Assembly: GCF_000010165.1 (NCBI RefSeq)
Contig: NC_012491.1
Location: forward strand, 3,975,501-4,039,500
From: Brevibacillus brevis NBRC 100599
GTDB lineage: Bacteria > Bacillota > Bacilli > Brevibacillales > Brevibacillaceae
Length of the DNA stretch: 64,000 bases
Reading direction: 5' to 3'
The translations under genes were made by a program, and so were the position numbers. Below, one piece after another: positions 18,321 to 28,395 of this stretch (within the stretch, counting starts at the first letter, position 1; the number at the start of each line of letters is the position of its first letter). Under the pieces are notes generated by a model. That model was not told where the DNA came from. It did no database searches and saw only the letters and a program-made list of their open reading frames with translations.

Positions 18321-18342
18321 GATGTTTCGACTACACCTGCTG

Positions 18343-18939
18343 TTACAAGCTCGCCTTAAATGTTGTTTTTCCTTCGTTCGCAGCCCTACCACGCATCAAA
18401 TAGATTTCTAACAATCCGTCCTGATATTGGGCCCTCATCCCTTTTGAACTGACGGAAACCGGAAGAGCCAGCTTTCGATAAAAGGGGCCGTAGCTTCTTT
18501 CCCCTTGTGTACGAAGCCCCTGATGCTCATTCCCCTTGATGATCCCCTTGACCTCCAACCACCGTTGCTCGGAGAGAGTAATCTCCAGACTATCGCGATC
18601 GAAGCCCGGCAGTTCACAGGAAACAATGACCATTTGCTCTGATTGGAAGATATCCGAGACTGGGGAAAAATGCGAATCGTCAGCCTGCACGAATCGCATC
18701 GGTTTTTCCTTCGTCTTTTTTTTTCTCTTTTTCACGGGTGGTACAGTTGGCGCGGCGTCGGCGGCCGTTTTTTGTGCAGCTTGTTTATTAAGCGTCGCGA
18801 TATTCTCCCAAAAGTTTGTATCCAGCACCTGTCCCATCTGGCTCAATGCTTTCCACGGGTGATCTGGGTTAAAACCGAGCTTGGACAAACTTTCGGATGC
18901 TTTTTGCAACTGCTTCATGGTCTCTTGCAGATTTTTCAT
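18343..18939 (-). CDS. Hsp20/alpha-crystallin-type protein
   Basis: A protein of 198 residues. The N-terminal part is helical (MKNLQETMKQLQKASESLS), followed by a Lys-rich linker, and the C-terminal 95 residues have the alpha-crystallin strand pattern (VIVSCELPGFDRDSLEITLS, then a YGPFYRKLALPVSV strand and AQYQDGLLEIYL, the usual A-x-x-x-x-G-L/V-L motif). Small heat-shock proteins hold unfolding proteins; in spore formers relatives such as CotM and CotP are coat proteins, so a spore role is possible. ATG at 18939 has GGGGAG 10 nt upstream; longer frames would overlap the LCP gene. Confidence 0.8.
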   Translation of the reverse strand: MKNLQETMKQLQKASESLSKLGFNPDHPWKALSQMGQVLDTNFWENIATLNKQAAQKTAADAAPTVPPVKKRKKKTKEKPMRFVQADDSHFSPVSDIFQSEQMVIVSCELPGFDRDSLEITLSEQRWLEVKGIIKGNEHQGLRTQGERSYGPFYRKLALPVSVSSKGMRAQYQDGLLEIYLMRGRAANEGKTTFKASL

Positions 18940-19024
18940 CACGTACACACTCCCCTTCCCAGCAGAGGCAAGACAGTCTATGTATGATAGAATATGTGCT
19001 TTTGCCTGGGGGGTGTGCTCAAGA

Positions 19025-20380
19025 TCATCCAGTTTGCCCAATGTCAGCACTATCTGTTGCCGGTGCAGGCGGGGCCAAAATATCTGGGGGTGGCATATTA
19101 CTATCCGTCGGCGCAGGATTGAGTTCGCCATTGCCATCTGGAACAGTCGGTTGTGTTACAGGCTCCTGTTTCGGTTCTGGATTAGTTTTTGGTGTTGTCG
19201 CTGGTTTTTGTGTTTTTGGCTGTTCTTTTGTCCCTATTGTAGACTTAGAATTTGGAGCTGGTGTTCTCTTCTCCGCTTTCATTTCGACCTTTGCTACTTC
19301 TGCTACAGCTGCATCACTGAGCTGTTCGCCCGGTCCGGTTACACCCACTTCTGTTTGCAGGGCAGTTCGGACCGCTTGCATGTTCTCCCTCGGCCACAAG
19401 GAATAAGGAGAACTCCAGATCGCCCCATTATTCAAAGTAACCATATTGCTTGACGAAAAGCTGGCAAAATCGAGTGCCAATCCTTTTATTTGGTCTTTCG
19501 AGAGATCGGTTTTGATATGCTGACCAACGGTATCCAGTACAACTGTCAAACTCGATAATCCATCCATCGACATGCTCTTTTCTGCCACGGCACGAATAAC
19601 CTGCTGCTGTCTGCGGTTGCGATCGAAGTCGCTGGAGTTGTAAGCGTCTCCACGTCTGTCGATGCGATGACGGACGAAGCCGAGTGCCTGCTCGCCGTTC
19701 AATACTTGTTTCCCTTTTTTCAAATTGCGGTATACACCTTGCTTCGGCAATTCGTATACGAGATCGCGATCTACGTCAACCGTAATGCCACCTAGCTTGT
19801 CAATGACCGCTGTGAAGCCTTCGAAATCAAGCTGTACATAATGCTCAACCGAGATCCCCAGCATGTGATTCAACGTTTTTTTGAGCATCGTCATGCCATT
19901 TTCTGTGACAGGCTTCCCTTTGATTTCCGCATCTTTCCTGATATTTTCCCCTAATGCAAATACTTCATTGACCTTGTGATAGCCTGGATAGCCTGGGATT
20001 TGAACACGGGTATCACGTGGCAACGAAACCATGCTCAGCTTTTGCGTAACCGGATTGGCGACTGCAACGATAAGGACATCTGTGTTCAACATGCCGATGT
20101 TTTTGCGCGTATCCACCCCGACGATGACAAAAGCAATTGATTTCTTTTGCTCGTACGGCTTCTCTACAGCGGGTTGATCCGGCAGCTTGTAAGGGTCTAC
20201 CGTTACGACGTCCAGGGTCTTGTCTAACTTGTTGAGGGTGAGGCCTGCTCCTACGGCCAACAAACAGAGGAATAAGCAACCCGCCAAGAGCAGATACATC
20301 CGCTTGCTTCGCTGGCCACGCTTCATCCGTTTACCCGGCTGTTTTGCAGGAGCTTGAGGCTTGTCATTCTTGGCTTGCAC
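19025..20380 (-). CDS. LytR-CpsA-Psr (LCP) family cell-wall ligase
   Basis: A protein of 451 residues: a basic cytosolic start, one membrane helix (MYLLLAGCLFLCLLAVGAGL), then the extracytoplasmic LCP domain with VDTRKNIGMLNTDVLIVA, SLPRDTRVQIPGYPG and the arginine-rich FVRHRID...DFDRNRRQQQVI. LCP enzymes transfer undecaprenyl-linked glycopolymers such as wall teichoic acid to peptidoglycan. The last 110 residues are a Pro/Thr/Lys-rich tail. GTG at 20380 is preferred because AAAAAGGAGTG lies 10 nt upstream; an in-frame ATG at 20416 lacks a site. Confidence 0.9.
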   Translation of the reverse strand: MQAKNDKPQAPAKQPGKRMKRGQRSKRMYLLLAGCLFLCLLAVGAGLTLNKLDKTLDVVTVDPYKLPDQPAVEKPYEQKKSIAFVIVGVDTRKNIGMLNTDVLIVAVANPVTQKLSMVSLPRDTRVQIPGYPGYHKVNEVFALGENIRKDAEIKGKPVTENGMTMLKKTLNHMLGISVEHYVQLDFEGFTAVIDKLGGITVDVDRDLVYELPKQGVYRNLKKGKQVLNGEQALGFVRHRIDRRGDAYNSSDFDRNRRQQQVIRAVAEKSMSMDGLSSLTVVLDTVGQHIKTDLSKDQIKGLALDFASFSSSNMVTLNNGAIWSSPYSLWPRENMQAVRTALQTEVGVTGPGEQLSDAAVAEVAKVEMKAEKRTPAPNSKSTIGTKEQPKTQKPATTPKTNPEPKQEPVTQPTVPDGNGELNPAPTDSNMPPPDILAPPAPATDSADIGQTG

Positions 20381-20617
20381 GTTCGGTTCACTCCTTTTTC
20401 GTATCACGGGGTCCATAGTGCTTTTGGCTTTTTATTTTTCAATATATTCTGGAAAACTTCCGTCTCATTTTACCACAATCTTCCGTTAAAATGTAGAATC
20501 CTGCCGATTCAACTCGAGCGGTTTTCCCTCTGAGTTCTTGCACTTGCGAATCGAAACAGGTAGTCTAAAACTGAGGAAAATCGGATAGATGAATAAGGGA
20601 ATCGGAGGGACTTGAGA

Positions 20618-21547
20618 GTGGAACACATACAGGTGCTGATCGCAGGTGGCGGCATCGCAGGGTTGTCCGCAGCAATATGGTGCCAACGATTAGGTCTTTC
20701 TTGTCTTCTTATCGAAAAAACGGATAGACTCGGCGGCCAACTGCATCACATTTACAACGAGATTACCGACTTTCCGCCCCTTGTATATGACCAGGGAGCT
20801 GCCCTTGTAAAGGTACTGATCGAACATCCTTTCATTCAGCAGCAAAACATACGATTCAACGAGACCATTCTTTCCATTGATCAGGAAACGAAACAGGTGA
20901 CCACTTCGAAATCCGTTTATCGTGTCGACTATTTACTCATTGCTACAGGCGTTGGTTGGAATGAAATCCCTGCCCTAGCTGGTTGTCCGAGCGTCCTGTC
21001 GCCTTGGTTTTCTACAACTGCCCAAGCGCACACCATCGCCGGGCAAGATATCGCCGTAATTGGCGGAGGAGATCGCGCATTAGAGAGTGCTGCGAATTTG
21101 AGTTTGCATGCCCGACAGGTCTATCTGTTGGTTCGGAGCAAGAAGTGGCGTGCTCGGCCGGAGTGGCAAAAGAAAATCACAGGCCTCCCCAACATCCAAG
21201 TCCTGTGGGAAACACAAGTTAGCGACTATCAGGACGAAGAGGCACGGACTGTTTTGTCACTCACCTCTACGCGAGAAGGTAATCCGGAGACGATCGTAGT
21301 CGATTGGATTTTGCCACGAATTGGCGTTCATGGAAACACAACTGGTCTCAACGGCTTGGACACGTTTGGCGATGAGTATTTGCAAACCGATTCGTATCAC
21401 CGAGTCAACTCTCCATGGATATACGCAGTCGGAGACGTGAGCAATGGTGCCGCTTATGCGAGTTTGTCTCTAGCAGTTGGTCAAGCGATGAAGGCGGTCA
21501 AACATCTTTCCTTGCAAATCCAAAACACCAAATCAATGAGCCTGTAG
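20618..21547 (+). CDS. Thioredoxin-reductase-like flavoprotein lacking the CxxC pair
   Basis: A protein of 309 residues with an FAD-binding [10 protein letters not shown], central [10 protein letters not shown], an NAD(P)-binding [10 protein letters not shown] and the C-terminal YAVGDVSNG. The order matches the thioredoxin reductase/ferredoxin-NADP reductase superfamily. The CxxC expected just before the NAD(P) domain is replaced by [15 protein letters not shown], so it cannot reduce thioredoxin in the standard way. It could be a ferredoxin- or flavodoxin-type reductase or another oxidoreductase. GTG at 20618 is 8 nt after GGAGGG. It is 14 bp upstream of the Nudix gene. Confidence 0.82.
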   Translation: MEHIQVLIAGGGIAGLSAAIWCQRLGLSCLLIEKTDRLGGQLHHIYNEITDFPPLVYDQGAALVKVLIEHPFIQQQNIRFNETILSIDQETKQVTTSKSVYRVDYLLIATGVGWNEIPALAGCPSVLSPWFSTTAQAHTIAGQDIAVIGGGDRALESAANLSLHARQVYLLVRSKKWRARPEWQKKITGLPNIQVLWETQVSDYQDEEARTVLSLTSTREGNPETIVVDWILPRIGVHGNTTGLNGLDTFGDEYLQTDSYHRVNSPWIYAVGDVSNGAAYASLSLAVGQAMKAVKHLSLQIQNTKSMSL

Positions 21548-21561
21548 AAGGAGAGCATTGC

Positions 21562-22035
21562 ATGTACGCTTTTAACGACGATTTCGGCTTACCTGTCAAG
21601 CTAACCTTTTCCCCAGAAGAATATCGTAACCACCAAGCCGGTCACGTGCTGATCTTTGCTTTTTATCAAGGTAAGCTGTTATTTACGCGCCATCGTAAAC
21701 GCGGTGTGGAGCTACCAGGGGGAAAAGTAGAACCGGGTGAAAGCAGCCTGGCAGCAGCAGTGCGTGAGGTCTATGAAGAAACTGGCGCTATTCTGGAAGG
21801 GATTGAGCGCATCGGACAGTACACCATCGACGACTCGATGCGAAAAGACATTTATATCGCCAAGGTAGCGCATTATACAAACCAGCCAAGTGGCTCCGAT
21901 GTGCTTGCCACCATTGTGTTTCCGGATATCCCGCGGGATGTAAAAGGCAATCAGGAGTTTAGTCGAATTTTGCAAGATGATGTGTATCCGCTCGCACTCG
22001 AACGAGCTTTGCGTCATCCATTCGCTGAGTCCTAG
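21562..22035 (+). CDS. ytkD: Nudix hydrolase, YtkD-like
   Basis: A protein of 157 residues with a full Nudix box, [20 protein letters not shown] then ETG, in the position found in B. subtilis YtkD (158 residues), and the family start MYAFNDDFG. YtkD hydrolyses oxidised nucleoside triphosphates and is reported to act on mRNA 5' ends. GAAGGAG is 8 nt before the ATG. Second gene after the TrxR-like flavoprotein. Confidence 0.88.
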   Translation: MYAFNDDFGLPVKLTFSPEEYRNHQAGHVLIFAFYQGKLLFTRHRKRGVELPGGKVEPGESSLAAAVREVYEETGAILEGIERIGQYTIDDSMRKDIYIAKVAHYTNQPSGSDVLATIVFPDIPRDVKGNQEFSRILQDDVYPLALERALRHPFAES

Positions 22036-22041
22036 CCATCA

Positions 22042-22120
22042 TAAACAGGCTTGTCCCTACCGCTCTCCGACATTGTATTCGGTGAGACTGACCGGCAGAG
22101 ACAGCCTGTTTATTGTTTTT
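22042..22120 (+). terminator. Terminator between the convergent ytkD and MFS genes
   Basis: TAAACAGGCT (22042-22051) pairs with AGCCTGTTTA (22103-22112), with further pairing inside, and is followed on the plus strand by a T-rich tract. It overlaps the MFS stop codon on the other strand. Confidence 0.55.
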
Positions 22121-23483
22121 CCTTTTCCTTCTTTCCCGACAACACACGCTTGACGAGCTCATTTGGATCAAAACCATACCTTTCGATGGCTCTCTCACGT
22201 TGTTCCTCATGTACCGTTTCCGGTTCAATTCCCAATACCTCTGATAGTTGCCGCCACGCTTTCGTCTCGCTGTCTTTTGTCCCCTGTCCTTGCTGCTCGA
22301 CCTGCTTGGGTTTCAAGAAAAAGATCGCAACTACTGCGAAAACGAGCGATAAACCTGCGATTGATAGAAACATGACCGTTCGGGAAATTCCGAGCAACCA
22401 GGTAAAAATAGGTGGACCAATCGCAACACCGATAAAACGGACACCGCTATACAAAGAAGTAATCATGCCCCGCTCTGTTTTTTGTACGGCCCCAACGATC
22501 ATGGAGTTCAAGCACGGTAAAATCATCCCTGTCCCTACGCTGCCAATGACCAAAATGCCAATCAGGATATAAGCCCCTTGGACAAAGCTGGCCAGAACGT
22601 AAGACGTAGCCAACAAAAACATGCCGATTATCACAAACAGACGCATCAGCTTCAGCTTCTTTTTAATGATGATTCCTGTCACGTATGCCGCTATACTCAT
22701 TACGAGTAAGGGAATCGCCAAAAAGAAGCCTTTGATGACACCATCAATCTTGTATTTTTCCTCCAATAAATCAGAGAGGTAAAACAGTACACCAAACAAC
22801 GTGAACAAGCAGATGCTCCCTATAAAAAACGCGGGGACAAGCCATTTTCCATGCTGCTTGAACACTTGCGCGATCGAATGCATGTACTGCTTGACGGGGA
22901 GCGGCTTCTTCTCCTGTTTCTTTTCCTTGGTCAAAAATAAAAACATCAGGAGGACGACCCCACAAATCATCGGAAAAGCTAAAAAGACCATGTACCAAGA
23001 AATGAGAGCTAGCAAGGAGCCAATAATCGGACTTAATACTTTTCCCATCCCATTGGATGTCTCCAAGAGCCCCAATGCCCTACTCTCCGATGCGCCATCG
23101 AACAAATCCCCTACCAATGCCATCGCGATGGGGGCTGTTCCGGCGGCACCAATCCCCTGCAGGACACGCCCTCCCATGATGGCCATATAAGGTTGATCGA
23201 TCCACAACGCGGCAAGCCCTGCGACCAAACCACCCAAACCATACAGGGCAAGGGAGAGGATAATGACAATTTTTCTCCCAAATCGATCCGACAAATAGCC
23301 GGCAAAAGGGATAACAATACCTGCTGCAATCGAAAAAGCGGTGATCAACAAGCTCGACTGTAAGGAAGTGAGCTTCATTTCCGTTTTCATTGTAGGCAGT
23401 ACAGGGATCAGCATCGAGTTGCCCAGCACCATAACTAATGGAACCCCGACTAGCCCAATTAGGTTTTTCGCATTTTGTGCCAT
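22110..23483 (-). CDS. MFS family transporter (DHA1-type)
   Basis: A protein of 457 residues with about 12 membrane helices, the loop motif AGYLSDRFGRKIVII near residue 62, and the antiporter-type motif C-like segment GLLETSNGMGKVLSPIIGS near residue 138, features of proton-driven drug/H+ antiporters. A hydrophilic C-terminal tail of about 70 charged residues (WRQLSEVLGIEPETVHEEQ and onward) is unusual. CAAGGAG precedes the ATG. It is the third gene of the ylyA-enolase-MFS operon, 15 bp after the enolase-superfamily gene. Substrate unknown. Confidence 0.88.
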   Translation of the reverse strand: MAQNAKNLIGLVGVPLVMVLGNSMLIPVLPTMKTEMKLTSLQSSLLITAFSIAAGIVIPFAGYLSDRFGRKIVIILSLALYGLGGLVAGLAALWIDQPYMAIMGGRVLQGIGAAGTAPIAMALVGDLFDGASESRALGLLETSNGMGKVLSPIIGSLLALISWYMVFLAFPMICGVVLLMFLFLTKEKKQEKKPLPVKQYMHSIAQVFKQHGKWLVPAFFIGSICLFTLFGVLFYLSDLLEEKYKIDGVIKGFFLAIPLLVMSIAAYVTGIIIKKKLKLMRLFVIIGMFLLATSYVLASFVQGAYILIGILVIGSVGTGMILPCLNSMIVGAVQKTERGMITSLYSGVRFIGVAIGPPIFTWLLGISRTVMFLSIAGLSLVFAVVAIFFLKPKQVEQQGQGTKDSETKAWRQLSEVLGIEPETVHEEQRERAIERYGFDPNELVKRVLSGKKEKEKQ

Positions 23484-23498
23484 ACGAAACTCCTTGTC

Positions 23499-24650
23499 TT
23501 ACGCATAAGCGCTACCGTCCCAGCGCAACGCGTTAATAATCTCCCAGTCAGGTTCAATGCCTATTCCCACGCCACTGGGTAGCGTCACTTCGCCATTTAT
23601 GGGGCGCAGCGGAAACAATTGTGTAAAGGGGTTCTCCATCACGTCCCATTCGACAGGCTCAATGGGATGGCTATCCATTTTGGTCCATGCTAACAAGCAA
23701 GCTTGTGCAAATAACGTATACAATCGTGCCAGCGAGCCATCAAAGGAATGCGGAGACACGCGATAACCAAACTGACGGGCCATTTGCAAATGTGTTCGAT
23801 AATCGTCAATGCCCCCTGTATGCATCAGGTCAGGCTGTGCAATATCGATGGCCCCCTCCTTAAACAAGGGCAAAAACTGTGTGCAACGGATCAAGTTTTC
23901 TCCGCCAGCAAGCGGAATGGATAAAGACGAGCGAAGCTTGACATATTCGTTTGTACGATCCATAGGCATCGGCTCCTCCAGCCAAAGCCAATTGCCATAA
24001 CGGGAAAAAAGCCCTGCCCACTTCCTTGCAGTCGCACAGTCGTAGCTCTGATTGGCATCTATTGCTACTTGAACTTTTTCGGGAAGCATATTCATCAGTT
24101 TTTCAATGTGCGTCTGATCCTCTTGAACAGAGCGCCCGCCAATTTTTACTTTCACCATCTTGAAGCCATCGTCTACTTGCTGGCTGACTTGCTTCCATGA
24201 CTGTTGCATCCAGTCTTCTGTTTCACGGTAGGATTGGAGGGAGGCATATACCGGGATACCAGAATGAATCTGCCCTCCCCACAGTTGGCACACAGATAAC
24301 CCGGCCGCTTTCGCCAAAATTTCCGTAAAGGCCATACTGACACCTGAAGCCGATCGCTGATGCCACTTTCCTATGACATCGACAATGGCTACTCTGTCAT
24401 CCACCTGCTTCCCCAGCAAGTACGGAATAATGCGCTCACTAAAGCCCTTGTGGATCGTCGGTAGCCAATCGATAATTTCTCCCCAGCCATCTATTCCAGC
24501 CCGTGTGATAATCCGAATGAGATAGCTCGTTCGATAACGCTTATACCCATTCGCATCACCGTAAGCTTGCGATAGACGATGAAGAAGCGGATACGTCTCC
24601 ACGCGCTCAATTTGCAGGTCTGCGCTCGCTACCTGATCACGAATAGTCAT
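23499..24650 (-). CDS. Mandelate racemase/muconate lactonizing (enolase superfamily) enzyme
   Basis: A protein of 383 residues. The catalytic layout is visible: MVKVKIGG (KxK, the base), VAIDANQS (metal Asp), WLEEPMP (metal Glu), AGGENL (metal Glu), QPDLMHTGG and SPHSFDG (Asp-His dyad). The KxK plus Asp-His combination places it in the mandelate racemase subgroup, so an acid-sugar dehydratase or racemase activity is likely; the substrate is unknown. ATG at 24650 follows a GAGAGGG site and overlaps the end of the ylyA-like gene by 14 bp; an ATG at 24692 lacks a site. It is 15 bp upstream of an MFS gene, suggesting uptake or export of its substrate. Confidence 0.88.
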   Translation of the reverse strand: MTIRDQVASADLQIERVETYPLLHRLSQAYGDANGYKRYRTSYLIRIITRAGIDGWGEIIDWLPTIHKGFSERIIPYLLGKQVDDRVAIVDVIGKWHQRSASGVSMAFTEILAKAAGLSVCQLWGGQIHSGIPVYASLQSYRETEDWMQQSWKQVSQQVDDGFKMVKVKIGGRSVQEDQTHIEKLMNMLPEKVQVAIDANQSYDCATARKWAGLFSRYGNWLWLEEPMPMDRTNEYVKLRSSLSIPLAGGENLIRCTQFLPLFKEGAIDIAQPDLMHTGGIDDYRTHLQMARQFGYRVSPHSFDGSLARLYTLFAQACLLAWTKMDSHPIEPVEWDVMENPFTQLFPLRPINGEVTLPSGVGIGIEPDWEIINALRWDGSAYA

Positions 24651-25398
24651 CCATGCCCTCTCGCTCTGCTTGCTCTCCCTCATAATCGTCATAGGAGAGG
24701 AAGTTTCCTTTCCCTTCTCCTTTTCTCATGTACTCCTCATATGTCCCGCTTCTCATAAAATGCACACTGTCCGGTCCGTGATAGCCCTCAATATCGGTAT
24801 AACCGATCTCCTCTACGGCTTCTACAAAACCATCCGGCTCATTGCTCTCGATATACATTTCGTCGTAATCCGTTTTGTCGGGTCCCTGGTACGAAAAAGG
24901 CGTACTGGATGTCCCCCATGACTCGACAATTTGCCAAGCATCCTCACCGTCGAATCCGTTTTGTCCTTCTTTTTCATCTAAAGACGTACGTCCGAATGGT
25001 GGCTGCAAAAACTCCTCTTCAATCGGACGCGACTCATTGACTATTGGCGCTGGTGCGTGCTCCTTGCACGTTTGTGACTGTGGCAATGCTTCCAGTCGCT
25101 CCACAGGTATTTGCTCTCCACAGACGGTACACAGGCCGTAGGTGCCTTCCTCCATACGCTGTAGCGCTTGATCAATCTCTTTTAACGTCTCACGATCGAG
25201 ACTGTCTAGAGCCAAATCTTTTTCCCGTTCAAACATCTCGCTGCCGATATCTGCCGGATGATTATCGTACATGGAGAACTCCTGCAAAGAGGTTGTCATC
25301 GGTTCTCTCATGCCATAATGGTCCTGTACGCGGTCTTCCAGTTCTTTTTTCTGTTCCAGCAGCTTTTCCCGGAAGCTGGCCACCATCTTTTGGTCCAC
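24637..25398 (-). CDS. TraR/DksA zinc-finger protein, YlyA/YteA type
   Basis: A protein of 253 residues. A coiled coil (FREKLLEQKKELEDRV) is followed by acidic residues and a DksA-type finger YGLCTVCGEQIPVERLEALP then SQTCKEHA, where the fourth zinc ligand is His rather than Cys. The C-terminal 130 residues are acidic and Tyr-rich. In B. subtilis ylyA follows ileS and modulates SigG-dependent transcription; YteA-family proteins share this plan. The position just downstream of ileS supports ylyA. GTG at 25398 has AAAGGTGG 8 nt upstream; GTG at 25410 is the alternative. lspA, which normally follows, is absent. Confidence 0.82.
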   Translation of the reverse strand: MDQKMVASFREKLLEQKKELEDRVQDHYGMREPMTTSLQEFSMYDNHPADIGSEMFEREKDLALDSLDRETLKEIDQALQRMEEGTYGLCTVCGEQIPVERLEALPQSQTCKEHAPAPIVNESRPIEEEFLQPPFGRTSLDEKEGQNGFDGEDAWQIVESWGTSSTPFSYQGPDKTDYDEMYIESNEPDGFVEAVEEIGYTDIEGYHGPDSVHFMRSGTYEEYMRKGEGKGNFLSYDDYEGEQAEREGMDDYS

Positions 25399-25461
25399 GC
25401 TGTACACCACCTTTGTTTGGTTTCCTCAACAGGTAGTATGTCTTGGTCCCGAAGGAAATAT

Positions 25462-25537
25462 GACCAACAAAACGGCCATGCCTTTTTGTTGGTCCGCATG
25501 CGCCATATCTACCTTTATGAAAAACATCGAGATGTTT
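25462..25537. promoter_or_regulatory. Two perfect inverted repeats upstream of the ylyA-like gene
   Basis: GACCAACAAAA is mirrored by TTTTGTTGGTC (25462-25493, about 10-nt loop), and GAAAAACATC by GATGTTTTTC (about 25518-25537). Neither has a clear T-run of its own. They may be operators or processing hairpins between ileS and the next operon. Confidence 0.4.
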
Positions 25538-25544
25538 TTCACCG

Positions 25545-25580
25545 CAAAAAACCTGCCACCCCCAAAGGGAATGACAGGTT
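25545..25580 (-). terminator. Intrinsic terminator of ileS
   Basis: On the minus strand AACCTGTCATTCCC pairs with GGGGGTGGCAGGTT and runs into six Ts, 13 bp beyond the ileS stop. Confidence 0.88.
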
Positions 25581-25592
25581 GATCAACCGATT

Positions 25593-28382
25593 TTATTCTG
25601 TTACATGTGCGTAATGTTGTTCGACGACATCAGCACAACGTACGCAGAGCGACGCGTGCGACTCGCGAGTGCCAACATCAGGTTTTACTACGCGGCAACG
25701 CTCGCATTTTCCACCGTCTGCGGCAGAGACCACAGCAGCAATTCCTTCGAGTTGTACCGCTTCTGCCGGAGCAGACCCACTGTGTACATCCACGTGAGCC
25801 ACGATAAACAGGTCAGCTAGATCGTCCATTGCTGCCAATGTTTTCGCAACTTCTTCCGTTTGTGGGTACAGAGCCAGCTTCGCATCAACGGAGTTACCGA
25901 ACACCTTGTTGCGGCGCGCTTCTTCCATGGCTTTGAGAACCTCGTCACGGATCGCCAGGAACGCATCCCATTTGCTCTCTGCTTCTGCTGCAAAGCTGAG
26001 ATGTTGTTCGTCGCCTTCTGGCATATCTGTCAACTGCACACTCTTCTCTTCCACGCCTGGAATGAACGCCCACACCTCATCTGCTGTATGCGGCAAGAGT
26101 GGAGCAACCAGCTTCACCAGACTGAGCAAGCAATCGTACATCACTGTCTGTGCAGCACGTCGTTTCAGACTGTCTGGTGCTTCTACATACAGGCGATCCT
26201 TGCAAATATCCAGATAGAATGCGGACAAATCAATCACGCAGAAGTTGTGAACCGCATGGAAAACGGTATGGAACTGATATTCATCGTATGCTTTGCGTGT
26301 ACGCTTCGCGACTTTTGCCGCTTTCGCCAGAACATAACGATCCAGCTCTCCCAGCTCTTCGTACGCTACGCGGTCTGTTGCTGGATTAAATCCATCCAGG
26401 TTACCCAACAGGAAGCGGAACGTATTGCGGATTTTGCGGTACACCTCAGCGATCTGGTTCAGAATCGCATCGGAAATGCGCACATCAGCTTGATAATCAA
26501 CAGAAGCTACCCACAGACGCAAGATATCTGCGCCCATCTTGTCAATAACTTGTTGAGGCACGATGACGTTACCAAGAGATTTGGACATTTTGCGTCCTTC
26601 TCCATCCAATGCAAAGCCATGGCTCAGGACGGATTTGTAAGGAGCTGTGCCATACACGGCAACCCCTGTCGAGAGAGAAGAGTTAAACCAGCCACGATAC
26701 TGGTCAGAGCCTTCCAGATACATGTCAGCTGGCCAAGCAATGCCTCTTTCGCGCAAAACAGCCTGGTGGCTGGAACCGGAGTCGAACCAAACGTCCATAA
26801 TATCCGTTTCTTTGCGGAAATCGTTGCAATCGCATTTGGTGCAAGAAAGCCCTTCTGGAACGAGCTCATTTGCTTCACGGGAGAACCATACTTTCGATCC
26901 TTCTTTGCGGAACAGATCAGCAACATGGTTGATCGTCGTGTCGTTAATGATCGGTTCGTTACATGCTTTGCAATAGAAGATTGGAATCGGTACACCCCAG
27001 ACACGCTGACGGGAAATGCACCAGTCGCCACGATCCGCAATCATGTTAGCCAGACGAGTTTCTCCCCAATGCGGAATCCATTTTACATTTTTAATCGCTT
27101 CGAGCATTTGCGTACGGAATCCGTCGATCGATGCGAACCATTGCTCTGTCGCGCGATAAATAACCGGTTTTTTCGTACGCCAGTCATGTGGGTAAGAGTG
27201 CGTGAAGAAACTGAGCTTCAAGAGTGCTCCGTTTTCTTTCAGCTTTTCGGTAATCACTTTGTTGGCATCTTCATAGAATAGACCTTCAAAGCCTGGTGCT
27301 TCATTGGTCATTTTACCTTCGTGATCTACCGGGCAAAGGACACCCAAATTGTATTTTTGACCAACGTTAAAGTCATCTTCCCCGTGTCCTGGAGCAGTAT
27401 GAACGCAACCAGTACCTGCATCCAGGGTTACGTGCTCGCCCAGGATGAGTGGAGACTTGCGATCATAGAACGGATGCTGCGTTTCTACACCTTCCAGCTC
27501 TTGACCTTTAAAGGTTGCAAGAATCTCTACGCCTTCCCAGCCAATTTCTTTGCTCGCAGCTTCAATCAGACCGTTGGCTACCAGGAATTTGCGGCCATCT
27601 ACCTTCACGACGTTGTACTCGAGTTCAGGGTGCAAGCTGATTGCGAGGTTTGCTGGCAATGTCCACGGAGTCGTTGTCCAGATCACAACACCTGTCTCTA
27701 TGTCCAGCTTGCCTTTTCCATCTGCTACTTGGAAGCTGACGTAAATAGAAGGAGAACGCTTGTCTTTGTATTCGATTTCTGCGTCAGCCAGAGCCGTCTC
27801 AGAAGACGGAGACCAGTATACGCAGCGCAGACCTTTGTAAATATAACCCTTCTTCGCCATTTCACCGAATACGCGAATTTGGTTGGCTTCATACTCAGGC
27901 AGGAGTGTTACATAAGGGTTTTCCCAATCTCCGCGAACGCCCAGACGCTTGAATTGGTCGCGTTGCTTATCGATATAGGACCAAGCATATTCTTCACAGC
28001 GCTGGCGGAAATCGTTCACTTCGATGCTACGACGATCCAGCCCTTGTGCATTGATAATCGCTTGCTCAATCGGCAAACCATGTGTATCCCAGCCTGGGAT
28101 GTACGGCGCATAAAAGCCTGCCATGGATTTATAGCGAACGATGAAGTCCTTAAGGATTTTGTTCAGTGCGTGACCAATATGAATGTCTCCATTCGCATAT
28201 GGAGGGCCATCATGCAAGACAAAAGACGGGCGGTCTTTTGTACGATCCAACACTTGTTGGTAAATATTTTGCTCTTCCCATACCGCTTGCATCTGTGGCT
28301 CGCGGCTTGGCAAATTTCCACGCATAGGGAACTCGGTTTTTGGTAGCGCTAAAGTTTTGCTGTAATCCATGGCCTGATTCAC
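25593..28382 (-). CDS. ileS: Isoleucyl-tRNA synthetase
   Basis: A protein of 929 residues with class I signatures [18 protein letters not shown] (HIGH) near residue 58 and KMSKSLGNV (KMSKS) near 600, the editing domain in between ([17 protein letters not shown]), and a C-terminal zinc site ([12 protein letters not shown]...CVRCADVV). It charges tRNA-Ile. The length and zinc domain fit the bacterial type 1 enzyme, which is usually mupirocin-sensitive. Expression is controlled by the Ile T-box just upstream, and a terminator follows. Confidence 0.98.
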   Translation of the reverse strand: MNQAMDYSKTLALPKTEFPMRGNLPSREPQMQAVWEEQNIYQQVLDRTKDRPSFVLHDGPPYANGDIHIGHALNKILKDFIVRYKSMAGFYAPYIPGWDTHGLPIEQAIINAQGLDRRSIEVNDFRQRCEEYAWSYIDKQRDQFKRLGVRGDWENPYVTLLPEYEANQIRVFGEMAKKGYIYKGLRCVYWSPSSETALADAEIEYKDKRSPSIYVSFQVADGKGKLDIETGVVIWTTTPWTLPANLAISLHPELEYNVVKVDGRKFLVANGLIEAASKEIGWEGVEILATFKGQELEGVETQHPFYDRKSPLILGEHVTLDAGTGCVHTAPGHGEDDFNVGQKYNLGVLCPVDHEGKMTNEAPGFEGLFYEDANKVITEKLKENGALLKLSFFTHSYPHDWRTKKPVIYRATEQWFASIDGFRTQMLEAIKNVKWIPHWGETRLANMIADRGDWCISRQRVWGVPIPIFYCKACNEPIINDTTINHVADLFRKEGSKVWFSREANELVPEGLSCTKCDCNDFRKETDIMDVWFDSGSSHQAVLRERGIAWPADMYLEGSDQYRGWFNSSLSTGVAVYGTAPYKSVLSHGFALDGEGRKMSKSLGNVIVPQQVIDKMGADILRLWVASVDYQADVRISDAILNQIAEVYRKIRNTFRFLLGNLDGFNPATDRVAYEELGELDRYVLAKAAKVAKRTRKAYDEYQFHTVFHAVHNFCVIDLSAFYLDICKDRLYVEAPDSLKRRAAQTVMYDCLLSLVKLVAPLLPHTADEVWAFIPGVEEKSVQLTDMPEGDEQHLSFAAEAESKWDAFLAIRDEVLKAMEEARRNKVFGNSVDAKLALYPQTEEVAKTLAAMDDLADLFIVAHVDVHSGSAPAEAVQLEGIAAVVSAADGGKCERCRVVKPDVGTRESHASLCVRCADVVEQHYAHVTE

Positions 28383-28395
28383 TCCTTAAATAAAT

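Noticed and set aside
25860..28346. Long plus-strand frames (473 and 341 codons) opposite ileS
   Set aside because: They are antisense shadows of a fully conserved ileS with no ribosome binding site or family similarity.
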